DNA of 64,000 nt from Galactobacter caseinivorans (GCF_003640665.1 NZ_QQXL01000004.1:238858-302857); one strand, 5' to 3'. Shown: positions 46,561 through 55,043, counted from the first letter of the stretch. The notes: generated by a model not told the origin, from the sequence alone. Numbers and translations are program-made.

Positions 46561-48302
46561 AGAAGGTCCTCATCGCCAACCGCGGCGAGATCGCCGTGCG
46601 CGTCATCCGCGCGTGCACCGACGCCGGCCTCACCTCAGTGGCGGTCTACGCGGACCCGGACGCGGACGCCATGCAGGTGCGCCTGGCGGATGAGGCCTAC
46701 GCGCTGGGCGGCTCCAGCGCCGCGCAGAGCTACCTGGACATCGCCAAGATCATGGACGTGGCCCGCCGCAGCGGCGCGGACGCCGTGCACCCCGGGTACG
46801 GCTTCCTCTCGGAGAACGCGGACTTTGCCCAGGCCGTGTTGGACGCGGGCCTGGCGTGGGTTGGCCCCAGCCCGGAGGTCATTCGCACGCTGGGCAACAA
46901 GGTCTCTGCCCGCGAGCTGGCGCAGAAGGTGGGCGCGCCGCTGGCTCCGGGCAGCGACGGCCCGGTGTCCGGAGCGGAAGAGGTCACGGCCTTTGCCAAG
47001 GAGCACGGCCTGCCGATCATCATCAAGGCCGCGTTTGGCGGCGGCGGGCGTGGCATGAAGGTGGTGCGCGCGCTGGAGGACGTGGCCCAGGCGTATGACT
47101 CTGCCGTGCGGGAGGCGGTGGCCGCCTTTGGCCGCGGCGAGTGCTTTGTGGAGCGCTTCCTGGAGCGGCCGCGTCACGTGGAGGCGCAGGTGCTGGCGGA
47201 CACGCACGGCACCGTGATCGTGGCCGGAACCCGGGATTGCTCGCTCCAGCGCCGCCACCAGAAGCTGGTGGAAGAGGCACCCGCACCGTTCCTCAGCGAT
47301 GAGCAGCGCACCCGCATCCACGAGGCCGCCCGTGCCATCTGCGCAGAGGCCGGCTACACCGGTGCGGGCACGGTGGAGTTCATGGTGGCCGCGGATGGGC
47401 TCATCTCCTTCCTGGAGGTCAACACGCGCCTGCAGGTGGAGCACCCCGTCACCGAGGCCACCACGGGTCTTGACCTGGTGCGTGAGCAGTTCCGGATTGC
47501 GGACGGGCTGGCGCTGTCCATCTCCCAGGACCCGCAGCCGCACGGTCACGCCTTTGAGTTCCGCATCAATGCCGAGGACCCGGGGCTGGGCTTTTTGCCC
47601 ACGCCCGGCCCGGTGGAGGACTTCACCGCGCCGTCCGGTCCGGCCGTGCGCGTGGATACAGGAGTGGTGCGCGGGGACGTGGTTCCGGCGCAGTTTGACT
47701 CGCTGATGGCCAAGCTCATCGTCACCGGCGCGGATCGCGACCAGGCCCTGCGCCGGGCCCGCGTGGCGCTGGAGGAGTTCCGGATCGGCGGCCTGCCCAC
47801 GGTGCTGCCCTTCCACCGGGCCGTGCTTGCGGAGCCGGACTTCACGGACGCGCCCTTTCGCGTGGACACCACTTGGATTGAGCGTGTCTTTGGCGACCGG
47901 CTGGCGGCCGCCCCGCAGGCCGACGCGCTGCCCTCCGGCGAGCGTGCCGAGTTCACCATTGACGTGGACGGCAAGGCGGTGCGCCTTGGCCTGCCAGCGG
48001 CGCTGACGGCCATGCTGGGCGCCGGCGCGGCGGCGTCGGGCGCTGCCGGTTCAGGCGCTGTGGGCGGTTCCCCGGCCGTTTCTGCGCCCGACGCCGCGGT
48101 GCTGGCACCCGTGGACGGCACCTTGGCAGCGTGGCGAGTGAGCGAGGGGCAACGCGTAGAGGTGGGGGACCCGGTTGCCGCCGTGGAGGCCATGAAGATG
48201 GAGACCGAGGTGCGCGCCACGCGTGCCGGGACGGTGCGCATCGTGGGCCCGGAGGCTGGCGCAGCCGTTACACGCGGGCAGGAACTGGTGCGCATCGACT
48301 AA
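46557..48302 (+). CDS. Biotin carboxylase fused to biotin carboxyl carrier domain
   Basis: 581-residue acyl-CoA-carboxylase-alpha-like protein. ATP-grasp biotin carboxylase (1-445): [17 protein letters not shown], the glycine loop [28 protein letters not shown]-terminal carrier domain (510-581) with the biotinyl-Lys at 547 in EAMKMETE. No carboxyltransferase beta subunit is encoded nearby. GTG 46557 overlaps the pxpBC stop (GTGA), so it is translationally coupled to the 5-oxoprolinase genes. It could be an AccA-type subunit for acyl-CoA, but the coupling suggests PxpBC as its carboxyltransferase partner. Confidence 0.88.
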   Translation: MKKVLIANRGEIAVRVIRACTDAGLTSVAVYADPDADAMQVRLADEAYALGGSSAAQSYLDIAKIMDVARRSGADAVHPGYGFLSENADFAQAVLDAGLAWVGPSPEVIRTLGNKVSARELAQKVGAPLAPGSDGPVSGAEEVTAFAKEHGLPIIIKAAFGGGGRGMKVVRALEDVAQAYDSAVREAVAAFGRGECFVERFLERPRHVEAQVLADTHGTVIVAGTRDCSLQRRHQKLVEEAPAPFLSDEQRTRIHEAARAICAEAGYTGAGTVEFMVAADGLISFLEVNTRLQVEHPVTEATTGLDLVREQFRIADGLALSISQDPQPHGHAFEFRINAEDPGLGFLPTPGPVEDFTAPSGPAVRVDTGVVRGDVVPAQFDSLMAKLIVTGADRDQALRRARVALEEFRIGGLPTVLPFHRAVLAEPDFTDAPFRVDTTWIERVFGDRLAAAPQADALPSGERAEFTIDVDGKAVRLGLPAALTAMLGAGAAASGAAGSGAVGGSPAVSAPDAAVLAPVDGTLAAWRVSEGQRVEVGDPVAAVEAMKMETEVRATRAGTVRIVGPEAGAAVTRGQELVRID

Positions 48303-48416
48303 CGGTGCATCGGCGGCCACACGGTATATCTGTGGGTCTGCGAGCGTCGGCCGCCAGGTTCTCTGACGTGGTTATGATTGGTGGCGCATCCATCGCAGAC
48401 GGACTGGGAGACCATC

Positions 48417-49130
48417 ATGAGCACGCCGGACGAGTACCGCGCTCAATCACATGACAAGGCTGCGGCAGCGGGGGCATCGCAGCAGGCGCGTCAAGGGGGA
48501 CTGCAGCCCGGCGGGCCGGCCCCGTTCCAGACTCCGACCGGCTATGGCGAACCGACGAGCTATGGCCAAGCGATGAGCTACGACCAGCCCGGCATGTACG
48601 CGGCCCCGGCCGGGTACGGCATGCCTCCGGCGCCCGGCGCCGAGCCTCCGCTGCACCTTCCCCTCTACGGCGCGAACTTGAAGCAGGCCGTGGTGAGGTA
48701 CTTCAAGAACTACGCCGTCTTTTCTGGGCGGGCCTCCCGCAGTGAGTACTGGCTCGCCTATTTGGCGGGCTGGTTGGCGGCCTTGTTCCTGATTGTGCTC
48801 TTTTACGGGAGCATGTTCGTCCTGATTCCACCTGGGACGTCGACGACCGTGCTGCCATGGCCCCTCGTGGTGATTCTGATTCTCGGGTTGCTCCTGTGGC
48901 TTGGGACGATCGTTCCGAACCTGTCCCTCATCTGGCGCAGGTTGCACGACGCGAACTTCTCCGGCGCCATGTTCTTCCTACAGTGCCTTCCGTTCGGTGG
49001 GATCATCGTGTTCATCCTGACTCTGTATCCGGCGGATCCCCAGGGCGTGCGCTTTGACGAGGGGTTCGCGGGGTACGCAATGGTGCCTGCCGGGCAGGCC
49101 CCGTACGGCTGGGATCAGGGTCAGAAGTAG
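48417..49130 (+). CDS. DUF805 membrane protein with low-complexity head
   Basis: 237 residues. Residues 1-85 are Gln/Gly/Tyr/Pro-rich (SYGQAMSYDQPGMYAAPAGY). The DUF805 domain follows: YFKNYAVFSGRASRSEYWLA, three helices, and NLSLIWRRLHDANFSG. ATG 48417. It lies between the two pxp units with its own 115-base upstream gap; TATGAT at 48373-48378 may be its -10. No reason to link it to 5-oxoproline. Confidence 0.85.
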   Translation: MSTPDEYRAQSHDKAAAAGASQQARQGGLQPGGPAPFQTPTGYGEPTSYGQAMSYDQPGMYAAPAGYGMPPAPGAEPPLHLPLYGANLKQAVVRYFKNYAVFSGRASRSEYWLAYLAGWLAALFLIVLFYGSMFVLIPPGTSTTVLPWPLVVILILGLLLWLGTIVPNLSLIWRRLHDANFSGAMFFLQCLPFGGIIVFILTLYPADPQGVRFDEGFAGYAMVPAGQAPYGWDQGQK

Positions 49131-49209
49131 TCACTACCCGGGAGTAGGCGGCGCGCGCGGCGGGGGCCGCCCAAAAAAGTTCCACCCAGGAGTGGCGCTG
49201 CCCATGATT

Positions 49210-49234
49210 TTGATGAACACTATTGTTCAACAAT
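49210..49234 (+). promoter_or_regulatory. Pxp operator copy 2 with adjacent degenerate copy
   Basis: ATTGTTCAACAAT (49222-49234) is the exact reverse complement of the pxpA operator. TTGATGAACAC (49210-49220), 13 bases away centre to centre, matches the core TTGTTGAACAA at 9 of 11. The pair is bracketed by CCATGATT (49202-49209) and AATCATGG (49232-49239). Confidence 0.75.
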
Positions 49235-49296
49235 CATGGTGGTGATGCCGGTCACGGCACACCGTATGCCGCGTCACCCCCTCGGAAGGACCCCAC

Positions 49297-50346
49297 ATGT
49301 CGCGCCCAGAGTCGTCTCACCCCGCCCCAGTAGAGGCATTCGCCGCAGTGGCCCTGGACAACGTCACGACTGAGTTCCCCTACGCCACCCAGCACGTCAC
49401 CCGTGGCCCCGAGGACGTGGTGCTCCCCGTTGCGCTTCACCCTGCCTTTGGCACTTCCTTTGACTGGCACTCCAGCGTGCACATGCACTGGCTGCTGGTC
49501 TCCCTCCTAGAGACCGAGCCCGCGGCGGGGGAAGGCGCTGCCTGGCGCGAGCAGGCCATCAGCTTCCTGTCCCAGCACCTGAGTGCAGAGAACATCGCCG
49601 TGGAGTCCGCTTACTTGCTCTCCCATCCCACCTGGGAGCGCCCCTACGGTTGGGCCTGGGCGGCCCAACTGGTTGCGGGACTGCAGGCCTCGCGCCTGCC
49701 GCAACTGCGCGCCGTCGGGCAGGATGCCCAGCCTTTGCTTGACGCCGTCTTTGACCTGACGCTCGCGTGGCTGCCCAAGGTGCCGGAGCCCGTGCGCCAC
49801 GGCCTGCACACCAATACCGCCTTTGGCCTGCGTCGCATCCTGCTGGTGGCACGCGAACAGGGCCGCGCGGACGTGAGCTCCGCGATCGAGTCGGCGGTGC
49901 GTCGCTTCTTCCTGGCGGATGCCGCCTGGTGCTTTGAGCAGGAGCGCAGCGGCCAGGACTTCCTCTCCGCAGGCTTCTGCGAGGCGGATCTCATGGCCCA
50001 GGTGCTGACCCCGCAGGAGCTGGCCGCGTGGCTGCCCGCCTTCCTGTCCGCGCTGCGCCCGGATTCCAAGGTGCTCACCCCGGTTCCCGTGCTTGACCCC
50101 ACGGACGGCTACCAGAGTCACCTTGACGGGCTTGGCCTCACCGCCGCCGCGTCCATCCTGCGCTTGGCACCCCTCCTTGAGGCGGATACCGAACAATCCG
50201 AGCTGGCCGGCGCCCTGCGCGCCAGCGTGGACCGGCTCATGGCGCCGGGACTGGAGGCCGCCGTCTCTGATGAGTACATGGCCAGCCACTGGCTCGCCAC
50301 CTTTGCTTGGGAGGCGCTGCAGCAACGCGCCGCCCTGGCCGGCTGA
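49297..50346 (+). CDS. DUF2891 family protein
   Basis: 349 residues, soluble, all-alpha in appearance, no signal peptide. Conserved-looking polar clusters are SFDWHSSVHMHWLL, RHGLHTNTAFGL, GQDFLSAGFCEADLM, DGYQSHLDGLGL and MASHWLATFAWEAL: repeated His/Asp/Glu motifs at helix starts, as in alpha/alpha-barrel enzymes. Function not established as far as I know. GGAAGGA precedes ATG 49297. It opens the second pxp-operator unit and is followed by DUF969-DUF979, so a role in pyroglutamate or N-terminal-pyroglutamyl compound breakdown is likely (inference). Confidence 0.85.
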   Translation: MSRPESSHPAPVEAFAAVALDNVTTEFPYATQHVTRGPEDVVLPVALHPAFGTSFDWHSSVHMHWLLVSLLETEPAAGEGAAWREQAISFLSQHLSAENIAVESAYLLSHPTWERPYGWAWAAQLVAGLQASRLPQLRAVGQDAQPLLDAVFDLTLAWLPKVPEPVRHGLHTNTAFGLRRILLVAREQGRADVSSAIESAVRRFFLADAAWCFEQERSGQDFLSAGFCEADLMAQVLTPQELAAWLPAFLSALRPDSKVLTPVPVLDPTDGYQSHLDGLGLTAAASILRLAPLLEADTEQSELAGALRASVDRLMAPGLEAAVSDEYMASHWLATFAWEALQQRAALAG

Positions 50347-50431
50347 GGGTTCAGACCCGCAACCGGCAGCTTCACCGTTTAACACCCCCTCGCAATTCCC
50401 CACATCCATCACTCACACCCTCGGGAGGGAC

Positions 50432-51142
50432 ATGTATGTCCTGATCGGCGTGGCACTGGTCGTCATCGGATTCGCCCTGCGCGTCAATCCGTTGCTGGTC
50501 GTCACGATCTCCGGCATCATCACCGCACTCATCGGCGGCATCACCCCCATCGACATCCTCAACATCTTTGGCACCGGCTTTGCCGGCAGCCGCTCGGTGA
50601 CGACCTTTGTCTTGGTGCTGCCCGTCATTGGTCTGATTGAGCGTTACGGCCTGCAGGCGCAGGCCGGCAACCTCATCCAGAAGCTGCAAAAGCTCACCAC
50701 CGGGCGCATTCTTGCCCTCTATTTGGTCATCCGACAGGTGCTTGCCGCCGTGGGCCTGACCAGCATCGCAGGCCCGGCTCAGACCGTGCGCCCGCTGGTT
50801 TACCCCATGGCGGAGGCGGCAGAGAAGCGCCGCATCGGCAAGGAGCCCAGCGAGAAGGCCAAGGAGAAGATCAAGGGATACACCTCCTCCGCGGACACCG
50901 TTGGCCTGTTCTTTGGCGAGGACGTGTTTGTGGCGGTGGGCTCCATCCTGCTCATCACCTCCTTCGTTGACACCACCTATGGCCTGTCGCTTGAACCCAT
51001 CCAGCTGGCCATCTGGGCCATCCCGGTGGGTATCGCCGCGCTGCTCATCCACGGGTCCCGCCTGCTCATGCTGGATCGCAAACTCGACAAATTGGCCGGC
51101 TTGGACCCCAATCTGCGCAGCCGTAAGGGGGCCCAGGCGTGA
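50432..51142 (+). CDS. DUF969 membrane protein (putative transporter half)
   Basis: 236 residues with about six helices and a charged loop (MAEAAEKRRIGKEPSEKAKE). Opens MYVLIGVALVVIGFALRVNP; TTGRILALYLVIRQVLAAVG is typical. DUF969 always pairs with DUF979 and, in several Firmicutes, lies beside pyroglutamyl peptidase; together they are thought to carry 5-oxoproline. ATG 50432 follows GGGAGGG. GTGA overlap with the next gene. Confidence 0.87.
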   Translation: MYVLIGVALVVIGFALRVNPLLVVTISGIITALIGGITPIDILNIFGTGFAGSRSVTTFVLVLPVIGLIERYGLQAQAGNLIQKLQKLTTGRILALYLVIRQVLAAVGLTSIAGPAQTVRPLVYPMAEAAEKRRIGKEPSEKAKEKIKGYTSSADTVGLFFGEDVFVAVGSILLITSFVDTTYGLSLEPIQLAIWAIPVGIAALLIHGSRLLMLDRKLDKLAGLDPNLRSRKGAQA

Positions 51143-52113
51143 TCAACTCCGAATGGATGTACTGGCTCATCGGAGCCTTCTTCCTGGTCGTGGCGGTCAT
51201 GATCGCCACCAATCAGGACCACCCCAAGCGCGCGGGTAGCTCCGCCTTCTGGGGCCTGCTTGGCCTCTGCTTCTTCTACAGCACCTGGGTGCAGGCCAAG
51301 GCCGCGCCCGCATGGATCCTTGGCTGCGCCGTCCTGGTGTTGGTCATTCTGGCCGGCTTCAAGTTCATGGGCGCCGGTCCGGAGAGCACCACCTCGCCCC
51401 AGGAGCGCGCCGCCTCCGCGGCCCGCCTGCGCAACAAGCTCTTCATCCCTGCGCTGGCCGTGCCCGTTGTGACCGTGATCGTGGCACTGGGTGCCCCGCT
51501 CATCAAGATCAACAACAAGCCGCTCTTGGCGGAGGGCACCGCCACGCTCACAGGCCTTGGCCTGGGCGCCATTGTGGCGCTGATCGTCGCGTTTGTGATC
51601 CTGCGCCCGGTCAAGCCGGCCGTGCCGTTCCGCGAGAGCACGCGCCTGCTAGAGGCCATCGGTTGGGCGGCGCTGCTGCCGCAGATGCTCTCCACGCTCG
51701 GCACGCTGTTCACACAGGCCGGCGTGGGCAAGGCCGTGGGCGATATCTTCGGCAGCATTGTGCCGCAGGATGTGCTGATCTGGGGCGTGGTTGCCTACTG
51801 CGTTGGCACCGCGCTGTTCACCATGATCATGGGCAACGCCTTCGCGGCCTTCCCGATCATGACCGCCGCGGTGGGCTGGCCCATCCTGGTGCAGAACTTT
51901 GACGGCAACGCCCCGGCCATCTTCGCCATGGGCATGCTGGCCGGCTTCTGCGGCACGCTCTGCACTCCGATGGCCGCCAACTTCAACATCGTCCCCGCGG
52001 CGCTGTTGGAGATGAAGAACAAGTACGGGCCCATCGTGGCCCAGGCGCCCACCGCCGGAATGCTGCTGATCGTCACGATCGCGTGCATGTACTTCTTCGC
52101 CTTCCCGCACTGA
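51139..52113 (+). CDS. DUF979 membrane protein (putative transporter half)
   Basis: 324 residues, about nine helices. Pore-like segments include NAFAAFPIMTAAVGWPILVQ and FCGTLCTPMAANFNIVPAAL, which resemble helical-hairpin carriers of the ion-transporter superfamily. GTG start overlaps the DUF969 stop. With DUF969 it is the likely uptake system feeding PxpABC; the substrate is inferred from neighbourhood. Confidence 0.87.
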   Translation: MINSEWMYWLIGAFFLVVAVMIATNQDHPKRAGSSAFWGLLGLCFFYSTWVQAKAAPAWILGCAVLVLVILAGFKFMGAGPESTTSPQERAASAARLRNKLFIPALAVPVVTVIVALGAPLIKINNKPLLAEGTATLTGLGLGAIVALIVAFVILRPVKPAVPFRESTRLLEAIGWAALLPQMLSTLGTLFTQAGVGKAVGDIFGSIVPQDVLIWGVVAYCVGTALFTMIMGNAFAAFPIMTAAVGWPILVQNFDGNAPAIFAMGMLAGFCGTLCTPMAANFNIVPAALLEMKNKYGPIVAQAPTAGMLLIVTIACMYFFAFPH

Positions 52114-52154
52114 TCCCTGCGGATGCGTTGAAGTGCGTTGAAGAAAGACGCCAC

Positions 52155-52188
52155 GATGGGCCCCAGGACGTCAGTTCTGGGGCCCATC
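52155..52188 (+). terminator. Hairpin between DUF979 and gntR
   Basis: 12 perfect pairs (52155-52166 with 52177-52188) extended by three more to a GTCA loop. No U-tract. It ends 9 bases before the gntR ATG, so it may end the DUF979 message or lie in the gntR leader. Just upstream TGCGTTGAAG is tandemly repeated (52124-52143). Confidence 0.6.
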
Positions 52189-52197
52189 TGGCACAGT

Positions 52198-52845
52198 ATG
52201 AGCGTGATTGCACCCCAAGCCCAGACCGCGTCTTGGGTGGCTGAGCGCCTCCGAGAGGACATCTCCCGCGGGCGGCTGCTCCCCGGCGTCAAACTGGCCG
52301 AGCAACAGCTCGCCACCCAACTCCAGGTCTCACGCAACACCCTGCGAGAGGCCTTCACCACCCTTGACGGCGAGGGCATGGTGGAGCGTTTCCCCAACCG
52401 CGGCGTGTTCGTCAAGCGCCCCACGGCGGCGGACATTCGCGAGATTTACCGGGTGCGGCGCATGGTGGAACCTGCCGCCGTGCTCTGGGGTGAGGTGCCC
52501 GACGACGCTCTGGACCGGATGGGTGCCATCGTCACCGAGGCGGCGCGCGCCAGGGCGGCGGGTCAGGTCCCGGCGATGGCCGCGGCGAACGAGGCGTTGC
52601 ACCGCGAGGTGGTGGGGCTGACGCAGTCCGCCACCTTGTTGGAGGCCATGGAGCGGGTCATGCTCCAGACCCGCCTGGTGTTTTTCACGATGGCTTCCGT
52701 GCCGGACTTTCACACCCACTACGTGGACGGAAACCTGAACCTGGTGCGCCGCCTGCGCGCGGGGGAGCGGGCGGAGGCGGCCCAGGAGCTGCGCGCCTAT
52801 CTGGAGACGGCGGAGGCTGAACTGCTGGGCCACCTGGGGGACTGA
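52198..52845 (+). CDS. GntR-family regulator (FadR/FCD type), candidate 5-oxoproline repressor
   Basis: 215 residues: N-terminal winged helix (about 10-75; LAEQQLATQLQVSRNTLREA then FTTLDGEGMVERFPNRGVFV) and a helical FCD effector domain with Asp/His positions (NEALHREVVG, HTHYVDGNLNLVRRL) that bind a metal-carboxylate ligand in relatives. An upstream in-frame extension passes through the hairpin; ATG 52198 gives the normal length. Last gene of the locus; it probably binds ATTGTTGAACAAT at 43985 and 49222. Confidence 0.88.
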   Translation: MSVIAPQAQTASWVAERLREDISRGRLLPGVKLAEQQLATQLQVSRNTLREAFTTLDGEGMVERFPNRGVFVKRPTAADIREIYRVRRMVEPAAVLWGEVPDDALDRMGAIVTEAARARAAGQVPAMAAANEALHREVVGLTQSATLLEAMERVMLQTRLVFFTMASVPDFHTHYVDGNLNLVRRLRAGERAEAAQELRAYLETAEAELLGHLGD

Positions 52846-52847
52846 CC

Positions 52848-53015
52848 AGTTTTTTGGGGGCCGATGATGAAGCCGGCGTCTATCGCGCCGTCGCCGCCCC
52901 GGACCCCCTCATCGCGGACTCCGCGCACCCCAGGGCGCAGGACGTGTTCACGGTGGTCTCGAACCGATTGGGGGTCAAGCGACCGAGGTGGGGTTGCCTG
53001 GGCCGGCGGTGCTAG
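52848..53015 (+). pseudogene. Orphan coding remnant
   Basis: Beginning three bases after the gntR stop, an open frame with no start codon reads about 55 residues to a TAG at 53013-53015. Within it PDPLIADSAHPRAQDVFTVV and the following SNRLGVKRPRW look protein-like, and third positions are overwhelmingly G/C, as in real genes here. No family recognised. It looks like the 3' end of a gene lost by deletion. The rest of the 349-base gap (53016-53194) holds only the upstream region of the protease gene. Confidence 0.4.
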
Positions 53016-53165
53016 GTCCGTTCGATCCAGGAGACGATCGCTCTCCGCGGTGGCTCGCGGGCCATCACGCCAGGGATGGTGCGTTGGCGGCTTTCGGAGC
53101 GGGGTTGGCGATCACAGGATCGGCACAGCGGTGCCACACACGCTTCAACGGGTCCTTCGGTGAAA

Positions 53166-53190
53166 TCTTCCTAAGAGTTCTTCAGGAGGA
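53166..53190 (+). promoter_or_regulatory. Hairpin that hides the HtrA-type gene's Shine-Dalgarno
   Basis: TCTTCCT (53166-53172) pairs with the Shine-Dalgarno AGGAGGA (53184-53190), one U-G pair; AAG/CTT extends the stem inward to an AGTT loop, leaving one bulged C. The start codon is 4 bases beyond. The layout is that of an RNA thermometer or a translation-controlling leader. Confidence 0.45.
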
Positions 53191-53194
53191 AATC

Positions 53195-54922
53195 ATGAAC
53201 GAGCAGTTCCCCCAGGTCCCGGCCAACGGCCAGCAGCCTGCAGAAGGTCAGCCAGTCCAGCCCGCACAGCCGTCGCAGCCCGAGCAGCCGACGCAGCGCA
53301 TCGAGGCGCCGCAACAACCCACCACCCAGTACCCGTCGGTGCACGCACCGAGCGGACCGGCGCCGACCAACCCGGCGCCGACCAACCCGGCACCGAGCGA
53401 CCCGGCGCAGGCCGGCCACGCGTCGTCGGGCAGTTGGCGGCAGCCATCCCAGGCTCACGCCGCCCACGCCCAGCCCGGCCAGCAGCCGGTCGCGTGGGGG
53501 CACAGCGCCTGGGACAGGGCGCCGCAGTCGGACGCCCAATTTCAGCAGAGCGCCCCGCAGCCCGGCATGGCAGGCGCTGGCGGCGCAGGCGGACCGCAAG
53601 ATCCGTACCAATCAAACGCCTGGCAAAATGCGCGCCAGCCGAGCAGGCGGCGGGGCTTGAAGTATTCGCTCGCGGCAGGGGCCCTGGCGCTCGCCGTGGT
53701 GGCCGGCGCGGTGCCCGGGTGGGCGCTTGGCCACAGTGCCGGGAGCACCGAGGCGTCCTCGCAGACCCAGACGCAACCGGGCAGTGGGTTTGGGCAGAAC
53801 CAGACCCAGAACGGCCAGGGGTTTGGCCAGGGCAACGGAAGCACGGACGGTTCAACGGATGGCTCCGACGGATCAGACGGCAGCTCCGGCGATGGCCAGC
53901 AGTACAACCAGATGCCCTTCAACCGCGGCGACGGCTCCAATGGCTCCAATGGATCCAACGGCTCGGAGCCCGGCGGGACCAGCGGCTCCTCCGTGCAGCA
54001 GGGCTCCGCCCTCAAGAGCGGCCAGGATGGCATGGTCCTGATCGACACGGTGGTGGGCGGCGGCCAGGGCGCAGGCACCGGCATGATCCTTTCCGAGGAC
54101 GGCTACGTGCTGACCAACTACCACGTGGTGGAGGGCAGCTCCGAGGTCAGGGTCACGGACACCACCACCGGCAAGGAGTACACGGGAGAGGTGGTGGGGC
54201 ACGACGAAACGCAGGACGTGGCCCTGGTGAAGCTCAAGGACGCGTCCGGCTTGAAGGTGGTCCAGACCGCCAGCACCGGCGTGAAGGAGGGCGATGAGGT
54301 CTCCGCGATCGGCAACGCCTCTGGCGAGGGCTACCTGCGCCAGCTGACCGGCAAGGTCACGGCCACCGAGCAGTCCATCACCACGCAGGCGGAGGCAAGC
54401 TCCGACGGCGAGAAGCTGAGCAATCTGATCCAGACGGACGCGGACGTGGTCCCGGGATACTCCGGCGGCGCGCTCGTGAACGGCAGCGGCCAGGTGGTTG
54501 GCATGACCACGGCGGCCTCCACGGGGCGCACCTCGGAGAACGTGGACGGCTACGCCATCCCCATCTCCGAGGCCCTGAAGATCGCGGACCAGATCAAGTC
54601 AGGGCAGGCCTCTGGCACGGTCCAGATTGGCAAGGGCGCGGCGCTGGGCATCTCGGTGCTCTCAGCGGACACCGGCCAGGTGGGCGGCGGCTACGGCGTC
54701 ACCGTGCAGGAGGTCATCAAGGGCGGCGCCGTGACGGGCGCCGGCATCAAGACGGGAGACACGATCATTGGCCTGGATGGCAAGAGCGTGAAGAGCTACG
54801 ACGCCCTCAAGGAGATCCTGGCCGGCCACAAGGCCGGAGACCAGGTGGAGCTGGTGTGGCTGAACTCCGAGGGAAAGCAGTCCTCCAAGACGGTCACGCT
54901 GGGTGAGTCCTCCGTGAACTGA
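53195..54922 (+). CDS. HtrA/PepD-type membrane-anchored serine protease with PDZ domain
   Basis: 575 residues. Long Gln/Pro/Ala-rich cytosolic head (1-150), one helix (about 156-178), a Gly/Ser/Asp/Asn linker, a trypsin-like domain with triad His310 (TNYHVVEG), Asp341 (DVALVKL), Ser423 (PGYSGGAL, where most relatives have GNSGGP), and a PDZ domain at about 490-570 (GAGIKTGDTIIGLDGKSVKS). Envelope protein quality control. AGGAGGA at 53184-53190 supports ATG 53195. Confidence 0.92.
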   Translation: MNEQFPQVPANGQQPAEGQPVQPAQPSQPEQPTQRIEAPQQPTTQYPSVHAPSGPAPTNPAPTNPAPSDPAQAGHASSGSWRQPSQAHAAHAQPGQQPVAWGHSAWDRAPQSDAQFQQSAPQPGMAGAGGAGGPQDPYQSNAWQNARQPSRRRGLKYSLAAGALALAVVAGAVPGWALGHSAGSTEASSQTQTQPGSGFGQNQTQNGQGFGQGNGSTDGSTDGSDGSDGSSGDGQQYNQMPFNRGDGSNGSNGSNGSEPGGTSGSSVQQGSALKSGQDGMVLIDTVVGGGQGAGTGMILSEDGYVLTNYHVVEGSSEVRVTDTTTGKEYTGEVVGHDETQDVALVKLKDASGLKVVQTASTGVKEGDEVSAIGNASGEGYLRQLTGKVTATEQSITTQAEASSDGEKLSNLIQTDADVVPGYSGGALVNGSGQVVGMTTAASTGRTSENVDGYAIPISEALKIADQIKSGQASGTVQIGKGAALGISVLSADTGQVGGGYGVTVQEVIKGGAVTGAGIKTGDTIIGLDGKSVKSYDALKEILAGHKAGDQVELVWLNSEGKQSSKTVTLGESSVN

Positions 54923-54972
54923 TCACCGACCACGGCTGCAACTGCTCGCGGCAAGAGGCAGGCTGCTCGACG

Positions 54973-55004
54973 ACGCCGGGACGCCCTCTGGGGCGGCCCG
55001 GCGT
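54973..55004 (+). terminator. Hairpin after the protease gene
   Basis: ACGCCGGG (54973-54980) pairs with CCCGGCGT (54997-55004), with inner GCCC/GGGC. No U-tract. It stands between this gene and the convergent acetyltransferase. Confidence 0.6.
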
Positions 55005-55043
55005 TGCGCTGTGTGGAGGGCTGGCGCCTACGGCTCCACTCAC

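Noticed and set aside
49131-49200. GC-rich hairpin followed by AAAAAA as a terminator of the DUF805 gene
   Set aside because: The run is A on the transcript strand of DUF805, so it would act only on a minus-strand transcript, and no minus-strand gene ends there.
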